The notes under the pieces: model-generated
Database searches by the model: none
What the model was told of the DNA's origin: nothing
What the model saw: only the letters and a program-made list of their open reading frames with translations
Shown here: piece by piece, positions 44,001-50,978 of the stretch
How the letters are laid out: each line of letters starts with the position of its first letter
Position numbering within the stretch: position 1 is the stretch's first letter
Position numbers and translations under genes: made by a program
Assembly (NCBI GenBank): GCA_003141815.1
Contig: PLNQ01000012.1
Span: 1-51,741 of the forward strand
Direction: 5' to 3'
Source: Acidimicrobiaceae bacterium
Lineage (GTDB): Bacteria; Actinomycetota; Acidimicrobiia; Acidimicrobiales; RAAP-2
DNA: 51,741 nt

Positions 44001-44528
44001 GAACATGGTCTCGATGAGCAGAAGGTCGACGCCGCCCTCCAAGAGGCCGTACGCCAACTCTTCGTAACTCGCGGAGAGATCGTCGTAGGAGATTTGGCCA
44101 AGCGTGGGGAACTTCGTACCGGGCCCCATCGATCCCGCGACGAACTTCGGTTCGTTGGCGCTGGTGTAACGGTCAGCGGCGCGCCGGGCGATCTGGGCTG
44201 AAGCGAGCGCAAGTTCATGGGTGCGCTCGGCGATGCCGTACTCGGCCAAGACCACGGAGAACGACCCGAAAGAGTTGGTCTCAACGACGTCCACCCCCAC
44301 GTCGAAGAACGAGCGATGGAGCGCCTCGACGACGTCAGGTCGCGTCACGCTCAGAATTTCGTTGCAGCCCTCGAGAGCCGGGCCCCCAAAATCGTCCGCG
44401 CTGAGATGTCGAAGTTGGAGATTCGTGCCCGTCGCGCCGTCAAAGATCACGACGTGATCGGCTAACGCCTTCAGATAAGGATCATCGCCACTGGGGCGAG
44501 CAAACGGCGGTCGAAGAGTTGGCTCCAT
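41022..44528 (-). CDS. metH: Cobalamin-dependent methionine synthase
   Basis: Transfers the methyl of 5-methyltetrahydrofolate via methylcobalamin to homocysteine. The 1168-aa protein has all four modules: homocysteine domain with zinc ligands C238 (GLNCATGP), C304 and C305 (GGCCGTT); pterin-binding domain (LLVGERTNANGSKKF); cap and B12 domain with axial H746 in VKGDVHDIGKNLV; and the C-terminal AdoMet activation domain (RYSWGYPACPDLSD). ATG 44528 has TAACCT 9 nt upstream and no clear ribosome site. It is divergent from the cobalamin adenosyltransferase gene across only 47 bp. No cobalamin riboswitch fits in that gap. Confidence 0.97.
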   Translation of the reverse strand: MEPTLRPPFARPSGDDPYLKALADHVVIFDGATGTNLQLRHLSADDFGGPALEGCNEILSVTRPDVVEALHRSFFDVGVDVVETNSFGSFSVVLAEYGIAERTHELALASAQIARRAADRYTSANEPKFVAGSMGPGTKFPTLGQISYDDLSASYEELAYGLLEGGVDLLLIETMFDLLSGKAAIAACHRAMARHGRIVPIQAQVTIELTGRMLPGTEIGAAVAALSPLGVDVIGLNCATGPVEMYEPLRTLSDSAPMAVSCMPNAGLPSVVDGKMHYDLTPDALAEHLAKFVTEYGVQVVGGCCGTTPEHLTRVIETVRPLTAAKRSPVIDHSVASIYSPVSYQQDRSVLLVGERTNANGSKKFRDAMLEGDWDTCVEIGREQIKEGAHVLDVCVDYTGADGVSDMNELMSRLSTQSSVPIMIDTTEAPVARQALTWLGGKPLLNSVNLEEGDAPGTRLDSFLSLAAEFGAAVVATCIDEEGQARDADWKVRAAKAITDLAVSRYGLDPHDIFIDTLALPLSTGMIESRRDGIETLEAIRRIKVELPGVRTILGLSNISFGLNPAARQVLNSVFLHEAAEAGLDAAIVHASKILPLHRIDEEARQVCLDLIYDRRRDDYDPLSELLRLFEGVSTSSNQGPALDELPLNERLKRRIIDGARVGLEDDLNQAMSEGAKPLQIVNEILLDGMRVVGDLFASGEMQLPFVLQSAETMKTAVSHLEPLMEKSDQGGRGRVVLATVKGDVHDIGKNLVDIILTNNGYEVINLGIKVGVNEMLSAVEEHKADALGMSGLLVKSTLIMRENLEIMNERSMSEVPVLLGGAALTRTYVERDLREIYGGRLFYGKDAFEGLRVLDQLGDIRRGGTDDPNFGRELSKKNVQRRFHDPAPETDLTLPSRSPDVETDNPLFVPPFLGSRVAKGMSLDEISEFLNLTALFRNQWGYRPEDGEDDKAFKERVSATLREQMSIAVEEDLLVPQVVWGHYPTASDGNDLIIYTDESRDSEITRFHFPRQSVAPHLCVADFFRSNESPDRDYASFMLVTMGSRVSERAHQLFAENRYSDYLMLHGLGVEMAEALAELWHKRIREELGYVQEDGPTLTGLFRQQYRGGRYSWGYPACPDLSDNAKVAALLESERIGVSVSEGFQLHPEQTTDAIICHHPKAKYFIA

Positions 44529-44537
44529 TGGTTCATC

Positions 44538-44543
44538 AGGTTA
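44538..44543 (-). promoter_or_regulatory. -10 element TAACCT for metH
   Basis: TAACCT on the minus strand ends 9 nt before ATG 44528, suggesting a leaderless or nearly leaderless metH mRNA. Confidence 0.4.
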
Positions 44544-44563
44544 CTGGGGATGCCTTCGTTCAC

Positions 44564-44569
44564 TACGCT
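44564..44569 (+). promoter_or_regulatory. -10 element TACGCT for the adenosyltransferase gene
   Basis: TACGCT ends 6 nt before GTG 44576, pointing to a leaderless start. It is within 26 bp of the metH -10 on the other strand. Confidence 0.4.
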
Positions 44570-44575
44570 GAAGAA

Positions 44576-45118
44576 GTGAAGATTTACACGCGCGGCGGTG
44601 ATGACGGCACCACGGGGCTCTACTTTGGCGGTCGAGTTGCGAAGAGTGCAGAGCCTGTTGAAGTCAACGGTGCGGTCGACGAGGCACAGGCGACCCTCGG
44701 TTGGGCGCGGTCACTCAGTGAGCCGGGATCACGTCTTAACGAACTCTTGATCACGCTCGAGCGCGATCTCTGGGTACTCATGGCCGAGGTCGCAACGCTA
44801 CCCGCGAATCGCCACAAGCTCGTCGCGGAGAAGTCGTTGGTGACGCCTGGCATGATCGTACGTCTCGAAAATGAGATCGACGCGCTGTCCGGTGAGATCG
44901 AAATGCCCAAGGAGTTCGTCGTCCCTGGAGAGACGCAACTCTCGGCGGCCCTGGATGTCGCGCGCACGGTCATCAGACGCGCCGAGCGCGTGGCCGTCGG
45001 TTACCCGCTCGAAGACTCGGTCGTCAATGCCTACCTCAATCGCCTCAGCGATCTGGCGTGGACGATGGCCCGCTGGGCGGAAGGACCGCATCACCGAACC
45101 GCACGGGTTCACGACTAG
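44576..45118 (+). CDS. PduO-type cob(I)alamin adenosyltransferase
   Basis: Makes adenosylcobalamin from ATP and cob(I)alamin. The 180-aa helical-bundle protein begins MKIYTRGGDDGTTGLYFGG, the ATP-binding P-loop-like N-terminus of the PduO class, and has VIRRAERVAVG (with the conserved Arg pair) and AYLNRLSDLAWTMARW near the end. The frame is open to 44519, but homology and the TACGCT hexamer both point to GTG 44576. It is divergent from metH. Adenosylcobalamin would be needed by the methylmalonyl-CoA mutase encoded at 49.1 kb. pepA follows after 12 nt. Confidence 0.94.
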   Translation: MKIYTRGGDDGTTGLYFGGRVAKSAEPVEVNGAVDEAQATLGWARSLSEPGSRLNELLITLERDLWVLMAEVATLPANRHKLVAEKSLVTPGMIVRLENEIDALSGEIEMPKEFVVPGETQLSAALDVARTVIRRAERVAVGYPLEDSVVNAYLNRLSDLAWTMARWAEGPHHRTARVHD

Positions 45119-45130
45119 GAAAAGGTTGCA

Positions 45131-46636
45131 ATGACACGAACGGCACGCATCTCGTCGATCAAAGAGGCACTCACGCAGTCGACGATCGCATTGCCGGTGC
45201 TCTTCAAGGACGGGGTCGGCACGATCAGTGACGCAATACCGCAGAGTCTTGGCGGTCAGGAGATTCCCCGCACCCTCACGAAAGAGTGGTGTGCGCGCCA
45301 AGGTCTGAAAGAAGACGTGGGGAGTTCAGTAGTCCTGCGATCGCTCCAGAGTTCGAACGTGGCCTTCGTCTCGCTTGGTTCGAGTGACCAGGATGCCAAC
45401 GCCTATCGACTCGCCGGTGCGGGTGTCCTTCGCGCGACGGGCGAAGGTTCGATTGCCTTTCTGTTGCCCACGGACGGCCTTCGCGACCCCTCGGGCGTCG
45501 CCCAAGCGCTGAGTGAAGGCGCCTTGCTCGCGTCGTACAGTTTCAAGAATCAGAGCGCCGACACGACGTTCGACGTCGTGCCCATTGGCGTCCCGCTGCC
45601 CACGGTGGCGGTGCATGACGACGTCACACGAGGCGTGGAGCGTGGCGTGATCATTGCCGACGCCGTCAATTGGGCAAAGTTCCTCGTGGATTCACCGCCG
45701 GGCTTCATGGCGCCCAAGTTGCTCGCGAACGAGATCGACGAACGCCTCGAAAGTGACGAACACGTCAGCGTCGAGATTTGGAACGAGTCCAGGATTAGGG
45801 ACGAGCGCCTTGGCGGGTTGCTCGGCGTGGGACAGGGCTCCGCGCAACCAACGCGCCTCGTGTACGCCACCTACAATCCCCAGGCCGGTGTTGCTATTCC
45901 TCACGTGGCGTTGGTTGGCAAAGGCGTGACCTTTGACTCGGGAGGACTCTCCATCAAGTCCGGTGACGGAATGATGAACATGAAGACCGACATGACGGGC
46001 GCGGCAGTCGTCATGGCCGTCATTTCACTCGCGAGTCGACTCCGTCTGAACGTTCGCGTAACCGCGATCGCTCCCTTAACCGAAAACCTCCTCGGTGACA
46101 GGGCCACCAAGCCCGGAGACGTCCTCACCATTCGCAACGGCATGACCATCGAAGTGCTCAACACTGACGCGGAAGGTCGACTCATCTTGGCCGATGGCAT
46201 CAGCCTCGCCGCGGAGACCAATCCGGACGCGATCATCGACGTAGCCACGTTGACCGGGGCGCAGTCCGTCGCCTTGGGTGACGAAGTGGGCGCGATGTTT
46301 GTCTCGGACGATGGACTGGCGGACCGCTTGGCCGCGGCGAGTTCACGGAGCGGCGAAGCGCTGTGGCGCATGCCGCTCGTTGAGAGTTACGAGTCGCATA
46401 TCGAATCCGACATCGCGGACATGAAGAACATTGGCAAACCTCCGAAGGCCGGCGCGATCTCCGCGGCACTTTTACTGCGACGCTTCACGGACGGACGGCC
46501 GTGGGCACATCTCGACATCGCCGGACCGGGTCGTTCGGACGCCGCGCGAGGGTACGTGACCAAGGGCGCAACGGCGTTCGCCACGCGGACCTTGGTCGAG
46601 TATCTCGTCGCACTTTCGAACGGCTCGAAGGGCTAG
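45131..46636 (+). CDS. pepA: Leucyl aminopeptidase (M17)
   Basis: Hexameric two-metal cytosolic aminopeptidase that removes N-terminal residues from peptides. The 501-aa protein has metal and catalytic motifs in its C-terminal half: VGKGVTFDSGGLSIKSGDGM with Lys and Asp, MKTDMTGAAVV, and NTDAEGRLILADG with the Asp-Glu pair and catalytic Arg. The N-terminal 160 residues form the usual macro-like domain. A ribosome-site-like AAAAGG precedes the ATG. The stop shares CTAG with the convergent nitroreductase gene. Confidence 0.95.
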   Translation: MTRTARISSIKEALTQSTIALPVLFKDGVGTISDAIPQSLGGQEIPRTLTKEWCARQGLKEDVGSSVVLRSLQSSNVAFVSLGSSDQDANAYRLAGAGVLRATGEGSIAFLLPTDGLRDPSGVAQALSEGALLASYSFKNQSADTTFDVVPIGVPLPTVAVHDDVTRGVERGVIIADAVNWAKFLVDSPPGFMAPKLLANEIDERLESDEHVSVEIWNESRIRDERLGGLLGVGQGSAQPTRLVYATYNPQAGVAIPHVALVGKGVTFDSGGLSIKSGDGMMNMKTDMTGAAVVMAVISLASRLRLNVRVTAIAPLTENLLGDRATKPGDVLTIRNGMTIEVLNTDAEGRLILADGISLAAETNPDAIIDVATLTGAQSVALGDEVGAMFVSDDGLADRLAAASSRSGEALWRMPLVESYESHIESDIADMKNIGKPPKAGAISAALLLRRFTDGRPWAHLDIAGPGRSDAARGYVTKGATAFATRTLVEYLVALSNGSKG

Positions 46637-47229
46637 GGGTTCAGTCGCCGGACCCTCTCGAATCGCGTCGGTACTGGGCGCTTCAGCGAATTCGACGCAA
46701 CGTCCGCGCCGTCACTCCGACCGACGAAGACGGTGGCGAAGAGCTCTTCGTCGTCGATACCGGCCCACCGCAATACCTCCTCGTTGTTTCGAAAGTTGCC
46801 CCAGATCGCGGCCTGCCAAGTGCTCTCTTCAAGCAAGAGCAGTAACGCCATCGTTGTCATTGCGGCGTCGGTGTGCCAGTAGGGAAGTGGCCAGTTTTGC
46901 CGATCGCTCAATCCGGACGCCATCTTGTCGGCTTCGCCGTAGCGGGTGAGATAGTCCTGGGGGCGGGTCGTGACCAAGACGACGCCGCCGGCTCGAAGTA
47001 TTCCCTCGTACCGGCGCGAACTCGCTCGCCACGCTTCGTCGGATGCCACGTCGACGTAGGCCGCGACGTGCTCAGCGCCCAGTGTGTAGAGACGAACGCC
47101 CGCACTGTTGCCGGCCGTCGGTGACCAGAGCGCCTCGGCGCAGAGTTCGTCCAGCCAGGCTTCATCCACGGGGGTGCCGTCAAAGGATCGCGTCATGCGT
47201 CGACGGGCAAGTAGGTCACGAAGTTCCAC
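46633..47229 (-). CDS. Nitroreductase family protein
   Basis: A 198-aa FMN-dependent oxidoreductase fold. The N-terminus LRDLLARRRMTRSFDGTPVD is the nitroreductase FMN-phosphate-binding motif, followed by ALWSPTAGNSAGVRLYTL and a helical WHTDAAMTTMALLLLLEES segment. Substrates of such proteins range from nitroaromatics to F420 or flavin ring modification, so no specific role is assigned. GTG 47229 has TAAACC 6 nt upstream. The 3' end shares a tetranucleotide stop overlap with pepA. Confidence 0.88.
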   Translation of the reverse strand: MELRDLLARRRMTRSFDGTPVDEAWLDELCAEALWSPTAGNSAGVRLYTLGAEHVAAYVDVASDEAWRASSRRYEGILRAGGVVLVTTRPQDYLTRYGEADKMASGLSDRQNWPLPYWHTDAAMTTMALLLLLEESTWQAAIWGNFRNNEEVLRWAGIDDEELFATVFVGRSDGADVASNSLKRPVPTRFERVRRLNP

Positions 47230-47306
47230 GCGTTGGGTTTAGCAGGTGGAGCGAATTGGATTGTTGACCCAGCGGGTAAGATTTAAGCACTGAAAAGGAG
47301 CGTCCC

Positions 47307-48470
47307 TTGCCATCACCGCGAGACTTACTGAACGCCGCCAAGGCCGAGATCCGTGAGATCGACCCCCAAGAGGTCGCGGCGCACCTCGCCGACTACACGT
47401 TGCTCGACGTGCGCGAACCCGACGAGTACGAACAAGGTGCGGTGCCCGGCGCGGTGCACGTGCCCCGGGGACAACTCGAGTTTTCTGTCGAAGGACGACT
47501 CCGCGACAAGACCGCGCCCGTCGCGGTCTACTGCGCCGGAGGAACGCGCAGCGCCTTCGCCGCGAAGACGCTCCAAGACCTCGGCTATACCGACGTGGTC
47601 TCCATCACCGGCGGCTTCAACAAATGGAAGGACGAAGGTCTCGTGTGGAGTACACCACGCACGATGACCCAAGACCAGCGCATTCGCTACGCCCGTCACC
47701 TACTCCTCCCCGAAGTCGGTGAGAAAGGTCAGTTAAAGCTTCTCGACGCGAAGGTCCTGCTGCTCGGTGCGGGCGGACTGGGTTCTCCCGCCGCCCTCTA
47801 TTTCGCCGCGGCCGGTGTGGGCACCATTGGCATCATCGACATGGACGTCGTGGACTCGTCGAACCTACAGCGCCAGATTCTTCACACAATGGACCGCGTC
47901 GGGATGCGAAAGGTCGACAGCGCCAAAGCGGCGCTGACGGCGATGAACCCCGACGTAGAAGTCCTCACCTACGACGTGCGACTAGGCGCGGACAACATCT
48001 TGGACATTATCGACGGCTACGACGTCATCGTGGACGGCACCGACAACTTTCCCACGCGTTACTTGGTGAACGACGCGTCGCTCTTGAAGCGCATCCCAGT
48101 CGTGCACGGTTCAATCTTCCGTTTCGACGGACAAGTCACCGTCTTCAACCCTTACGTCGGGCCGTGCTACCGCTGCATGATCCCCGAGCCACCGCCCGCC
48201 GAACTCGCGCCGAGTTGCGCTGAGGCGGGCGTCCTCGGTGTTTTGCCTGGCATCATCGGCTCACTGCAGGCAGTTGAGGCCATCAAGTTGATCCTCGGCT
48301 TGGGTGAACCACTGGTGGGCCGACTACTCACCTACGACGCGCTCGAGCAGTCGTTTCGCACCTTCAAGGTGCGCCGCGACCCGGAGTGCCCGGCTTGTGG
48401 CGACAACGCGGGGCCAATTCAGATCGCTGAGTACGACGATCTATGCATGCCCCACCCGGTGCATGCCTAG
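47307..48470 (+). CDS. Rhodanese-MoeB/ThiF fusion with N-terminal rhodanese
   Basis: A 387-aa sulfur-carrier activating enzyme. Residues 15-115 are a rhodanese domain with the persulfide Cys in AVYCAGGTRSAF (C76). Residues 120-387 are an E1-like adenylyltransferase: QRIRYARHLLLPEVG, ATP motif LLLGAGGLGSPAALYFA (154-159 is GAGGLG), the catalytic Cys in APSCAEAGVLGVLPG and zinc pairs CYRC and CPAC. Such enzymes activate MoaD- or ThiS-like proteins for molybdopterin, thiamine or tRNA/cysteine sulfur. In the common MoeZ/MOCS3 form the rhodanese is C-terminal, so the order here is reversed. The TTG start has AAAAGGAG 6-7 nt upstream. Confidence 0.92.
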   Translation: MPSPRDLLNAAKAEIREIDPQEVAAHLADYTLLDVREPDEYEQGAVPGAVHVPRGQLEFSVEGRLRDKTAPVAVYCAGGTRSAFAAKTLQDLGYTDVVSITGGFNKWKDEGLVWSTPRTMTQDQRIRYARHLLLPEVGEKGQLKLLDAKVLLLGAGGLGSPAALYFAAAGVGTIGIIDMDVVDSSNLQRQILHTMDRVGMRKVDSAKAALTAMNPDVEVLTYDVRLGADNILDIIDGYDVIVDGTDNFPTRYLVNDASLLKRIPVVHGSIFRFDGQVTVFNPYVGPCYRCMIPEPPPAELAPSCAEAGVLGVLPGIIGSLQAVEAIKLILGLGEPLVGRLLTYDALEQSFRTFKVRRDPECPACGDNAGPIQIAEYDDLCMPHPVHA

Positions 48471-49003
48471 GCCATGACGACGATCGTGCTGGCGAACTTG
48501 TCGTGCAGGGTCTGACGCCGTGGATCGACGAGTAAGTAGAGATTGTCGATGAGTGCGATGGCCACCACCGCGTAGGCCCAACCGTTCCCGGCGAGCTCGA
48601 AGGAGCCGTAGGTGGTGACGAAACCCCAGCGAAGGCAGGCTTGGCGAAAGGTGATCATCGTGCCCGTGCGCGCGTCGCGCACGCGCGTGCTCGCGACGCG
48701 CCCGCCGAGCGTCTGGCCCGCGGGTCCACTGAGGAAGCCAATCACGTACCCGCCGGTGAGCGCGAATCCCGCGATCCAGGCAGTCGCGACGTTGCTCAGC
48801 GCCGCGACGAAGGCGAAGATGACGACCCCGGGGATGACGAGTAGCAGATCATCGGCGAAGCGCGAACCCGCCCGACGCCAGAATCCCGCGAGCACCAACC
48901 CCGTCGTCGGGTCGTCTCGACCACTGGGCGACGGGGTGTGATTGACGCCACAGACCGGGCACCTGATCGTGTCGATCTCGGATCCGCAGTTGGAGCAGTA
49001 CAT
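48467..49003 (-). CDS. Zinc-ribbon RDD-family membrane protein
   Basis: A 178-aa protein with an N-terminal zinc ribbon, YCSNCGSEIDTIRCPVCG (two C-x2-C pairs), and three to four hydrophobic spans of the RDD type: FWRRAGSRFADDLLLVIPGVV near residue 41, and the conserved GFLSGPAGQTLGGRVASTRV and RRQTLHDKFASTIVV at the end. RDD proteins are small membrane proteins, some proposed as transporters; the role here is unknown. The start is ATG 49003, with CAAGAT 6 nt upstream. The stop shares CTAG with the rhodanese-MoeB gene. Confidence 0.88.
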   Translation of the reverse strand: MYCSNCGSEIDTIRCPVCGVNHTPSPSGRDDPTTGLVLAGFWRRAGSRFADDLLLVIPGVVIFAFVAALSNVATAWIAGFALTGGYVIGFLSGPAGQTLGGRVASTRVRDARTGTMITFRQACLRWGFVTTYGSFELAGNGWAYAVVAIALIDNLYLLVDPRRQTLHDKFASTIVVMA

Positions 49004-49094
49004 CTCTCTATCTTGGTCGGCGCCGCGCGCTGTACGGGAATACCCGTGCTGTGTTCAGAGGTTCGTCAGCCTTCGCGCCGCGACACGCAACGCC

Positions 49095-49100
49095 TAACCT
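49095..49100 (+). promoter_or_regulatory. -10 element TAACCT for the mutase gene
   Basis: TAACCT ends 7 nt before GTG 49108 and no Shine-Dalgarno is present, so a leaderless start is likely. Confidence 0.45.
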
Positions 49101-49107
49101 TTGATTT

Positions 49108-50688
49108 GTGAGCACGAACGAGCGATTTACCGATTCGGGCATTGAAATCAAGACGGTCTACCGCGGGGCGGATTTAAAGGACTTCGACGAACAGACCCAG
49201 CTCGGCGAGCCCGGTGCGTACCCCTATACCCGCGGGGTTCAGGAGACCATGTACCGCGGCAAGCTCTGGACGATGCGCCAGTACGCCGGTTTCGGCACGG
49301 CCGAAGCCACCAACGAGCGCTTCAAGTTCCTCTTAGGTGCCGGCCAGACTGGCCTCTCGTGCGCCTTCGACCTTCCGACGCAGATGGGCCTTGACGCCGA
49401 TCACGCACGCGCCGAAGGTGAAGTCGGCAAGGTGGGCGTGGCCATCTCGTCAATTGACGACATGCGCCTCTTACTTAAGGACCTGCCGCTCGACAAGGTC
49501 ACCACGTCGATGACCATCAACGCGACGGCGTCAACGTTGTTGTTGCTGTATCAGTTAGTCGGAGAAGAACAGGGCGTGCGAGGCGATCAGTTGCGCGGCA
49601 CGATCCAGAACGACATCTTGAAGGAGTACGTCGCGCGCGGCACGTACATCTACCCGCCGCGCCAGTCCATGCGCCTCGTGGTGGACACCTTCGCCTACTG
49701 CGCCAAGGAGATGACGCAGTGGAACACGATCTCGATCTCCGGCTATCACATCCGTGAAGCCGGATCGACGGCCGTCCAGGAGATCGCCTTCACCCTCGCC
49801 AATGGCGTCGCGTACGTCGAGGCGGCCCTCGCCGCCGGCTTGGCGTTGGACGATTTTGCCCCGCGGCTGAGTTTCTTCTTCAACGCCCACAACAATCTTT
49901 TCGAAGAAGTTGCAAAGTACCGCGCCGCGCGGCGACTATGGGCGTCGATCATGCGTGATCGATTCGGGGCGACCGACGCGAAATCTATGACGCTTCGATT
50001 TCACACCCAGACCGGCGGCTCGACTTTGACGGCGCAGCAGCCCGAGAACAACATCGTGCGAACGACGATCCAGGCGCTCGCGGCGATCCTCGGCGGCACG
50101 CAGTCGCTGCACACCAACGGCTTCGACGAGGCGCTGGGACTACCGACCGAACGAGCGGCCAAGCTCGCGCTGCGAACCCAACAGGTCCTCGGCTACGAGT
50201 CGGGCATCGCCGACACCGTCGACCCCTTGGCCGGTTCCTACTACGTCGAGTCACTGACGAATGAAGTGGAGCGACTGGCGCGAAAGTACATCGAAGCGAT
50301 CGACGAACGCGGGGGAGCTGTTGCCGCTATTGAGTCGCACTACATGCAAGACGAGATCGAATCGGCGGCCTACGAATTCGCCCGTCGCGTCGATCGTGGC
50401 GACAAGGTCGTCGTCGGCGTGAACCGTTTCGAAGAGAGTGACACGACCAAGGCCGACGTCTTTCCGATCGATGAAGAACAACAACGAGCGCAAATCACTC
50501 GAGTGAAGGCGCTCAAGATGACGCGCGACAACGACGCCGTGCGCGTCGCGCTGGAAGACCTCGCAAACGCCGCGCGCGGAACCCAAAACGTGCTGTATCC
50601 GATGAAGACGGCGCTGTCGAGCATGGCGACCCTCGGGGAAGTGGCTGACGTACTGCGCGCTGAGTTCGGGGTCTACACGCCGAGCTAG
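49108..50688 (+). CDS. Methylmalonyl-CoA mutase large subunit-type protein
   Basis: Adenosylcobalamin-dependent mutase TIM barrel, 526 aa, lacking the C-terminal B12-binding domain, as in two-subunit methylmalonyl-CoA or isobutyryl-CoA mutases. Motifs are [73 protein letters not shown] and [16 protein letters not shown]. The substrate-specificity residues are compatible with methylmalonyl-CoA but cannot be settled by eye. The small B12-binding subunit is not in the window; it must be encoded elsewhere. GTG 49108 has TAACCT 7 nt upstream. The stop shares CTAG with the convergent ABM gene. Confidence 0.93.
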   Translation: MSTNERFTDSGIEIKTVYRGADLKDFDEQTQLGEPGAYPYTRGVQETMYRGKLWTMRQYAGFGTAEATNERFKFLLGAGQTGLSCAFDLPTQMGLDADHARAEGEVGKVGVAISSIDDMRLLLKDLPLDKVTTSMTINATASTLLLLYQLVGEEQGVRGDQLRGTIQNDILKEYVARGTYIYPPRQSMRLVVDTFAYCAKEMTQWNTISISGYHIREAGSTAVQEIAFTLANGVAYVEAALAAGLALDDFAPRLSFFFNAHNNLFEEVAKYRAARRLWASIMRDRFGATDAKSMTLRFHTQTGGSTLTAQQPENNIVRTTIQALAAILGGTQSLHTNGFDEALGLPTERAAKLALRTQQVLGYESGIADTVDPLAGSYYVESLTNEVERLARKYIEAIDERGGAVAAIESHYMQDEIESAAYEFARRVDRGDKVVVGVNRFEESDTTKADVFPIDEEQQRAQITRVKALKMTRDNDAVRVALEDLANAARGTQNVLYPMKTALSSMATLGEVADVLRAEFGVYTPS

Positions 50689-50978
50689 CGAGCGAGCGGT
50701 TCGTGGAAGTGGGTCACCACGGGACGCTCGACGTAGAACGGGTGCGTCAATTCACGCCACCGTTGAAAGTCCTCGGTCTCGCGCCAGGCCATATGCGCCT
50801 CGATCGTCGACCAGCGGATCAGCAGCAGGTACAGCGAACCGTCTTCCTCCTGGCGACGGAACTCACCGCCGAAGCAACCCGCGGCCGTGTCCAAGATCGG
50901 GAGCGCCTGACGCGCGGACGCCTCGAACTCATCTTCGCGTCCGGGCGTCACCGCCACCACCACGTGTTCGAGCATCAT
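50685..50978 (-). CDS. ABM-domain (antibiotic biosynthesis monooxygenase-like) protein
   Basis: A 97-aa dimeric ferredoxin-like fold protein: [20 protein letters not shown] at the start, then [20 protein letters not shown] and [20 protein letters not shown], typical of the ABM/EthD-like superfamily. Members include haem or quinone monooxygenases and simple stress proteins; no specific activity is assigned. ATG 50978 overlaps the stop of the upstream M20 gene, and its own stop overlaps that of the mutase gene by 4 nt. Confidence 0.85.
   Translation of the reverse strand: MMLEHVVVAVTPGREDEFEASARQALPILDTAAGCFGGEFRRQEEDGSLYLLLIRWSTIEAHMAWRETEDFQRWRELTHPFYVERPVVTHFHEPLAR

Noticed and set aside
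44529..44575. Possible cobalamin riboswitch upstream of metH
   Set aside because: The divergent gap is only 47 bp, far too short for a B12 riboswitch, and no B12-box-like sequence was seen.
48445..48466. Two GCATGC hexamers near the end of the rhodanese-MoeB gene
   Set aside because: They lie inside coding sequence, are self-complementary by chance, and have no T-run or repeat elsewhere in the window.
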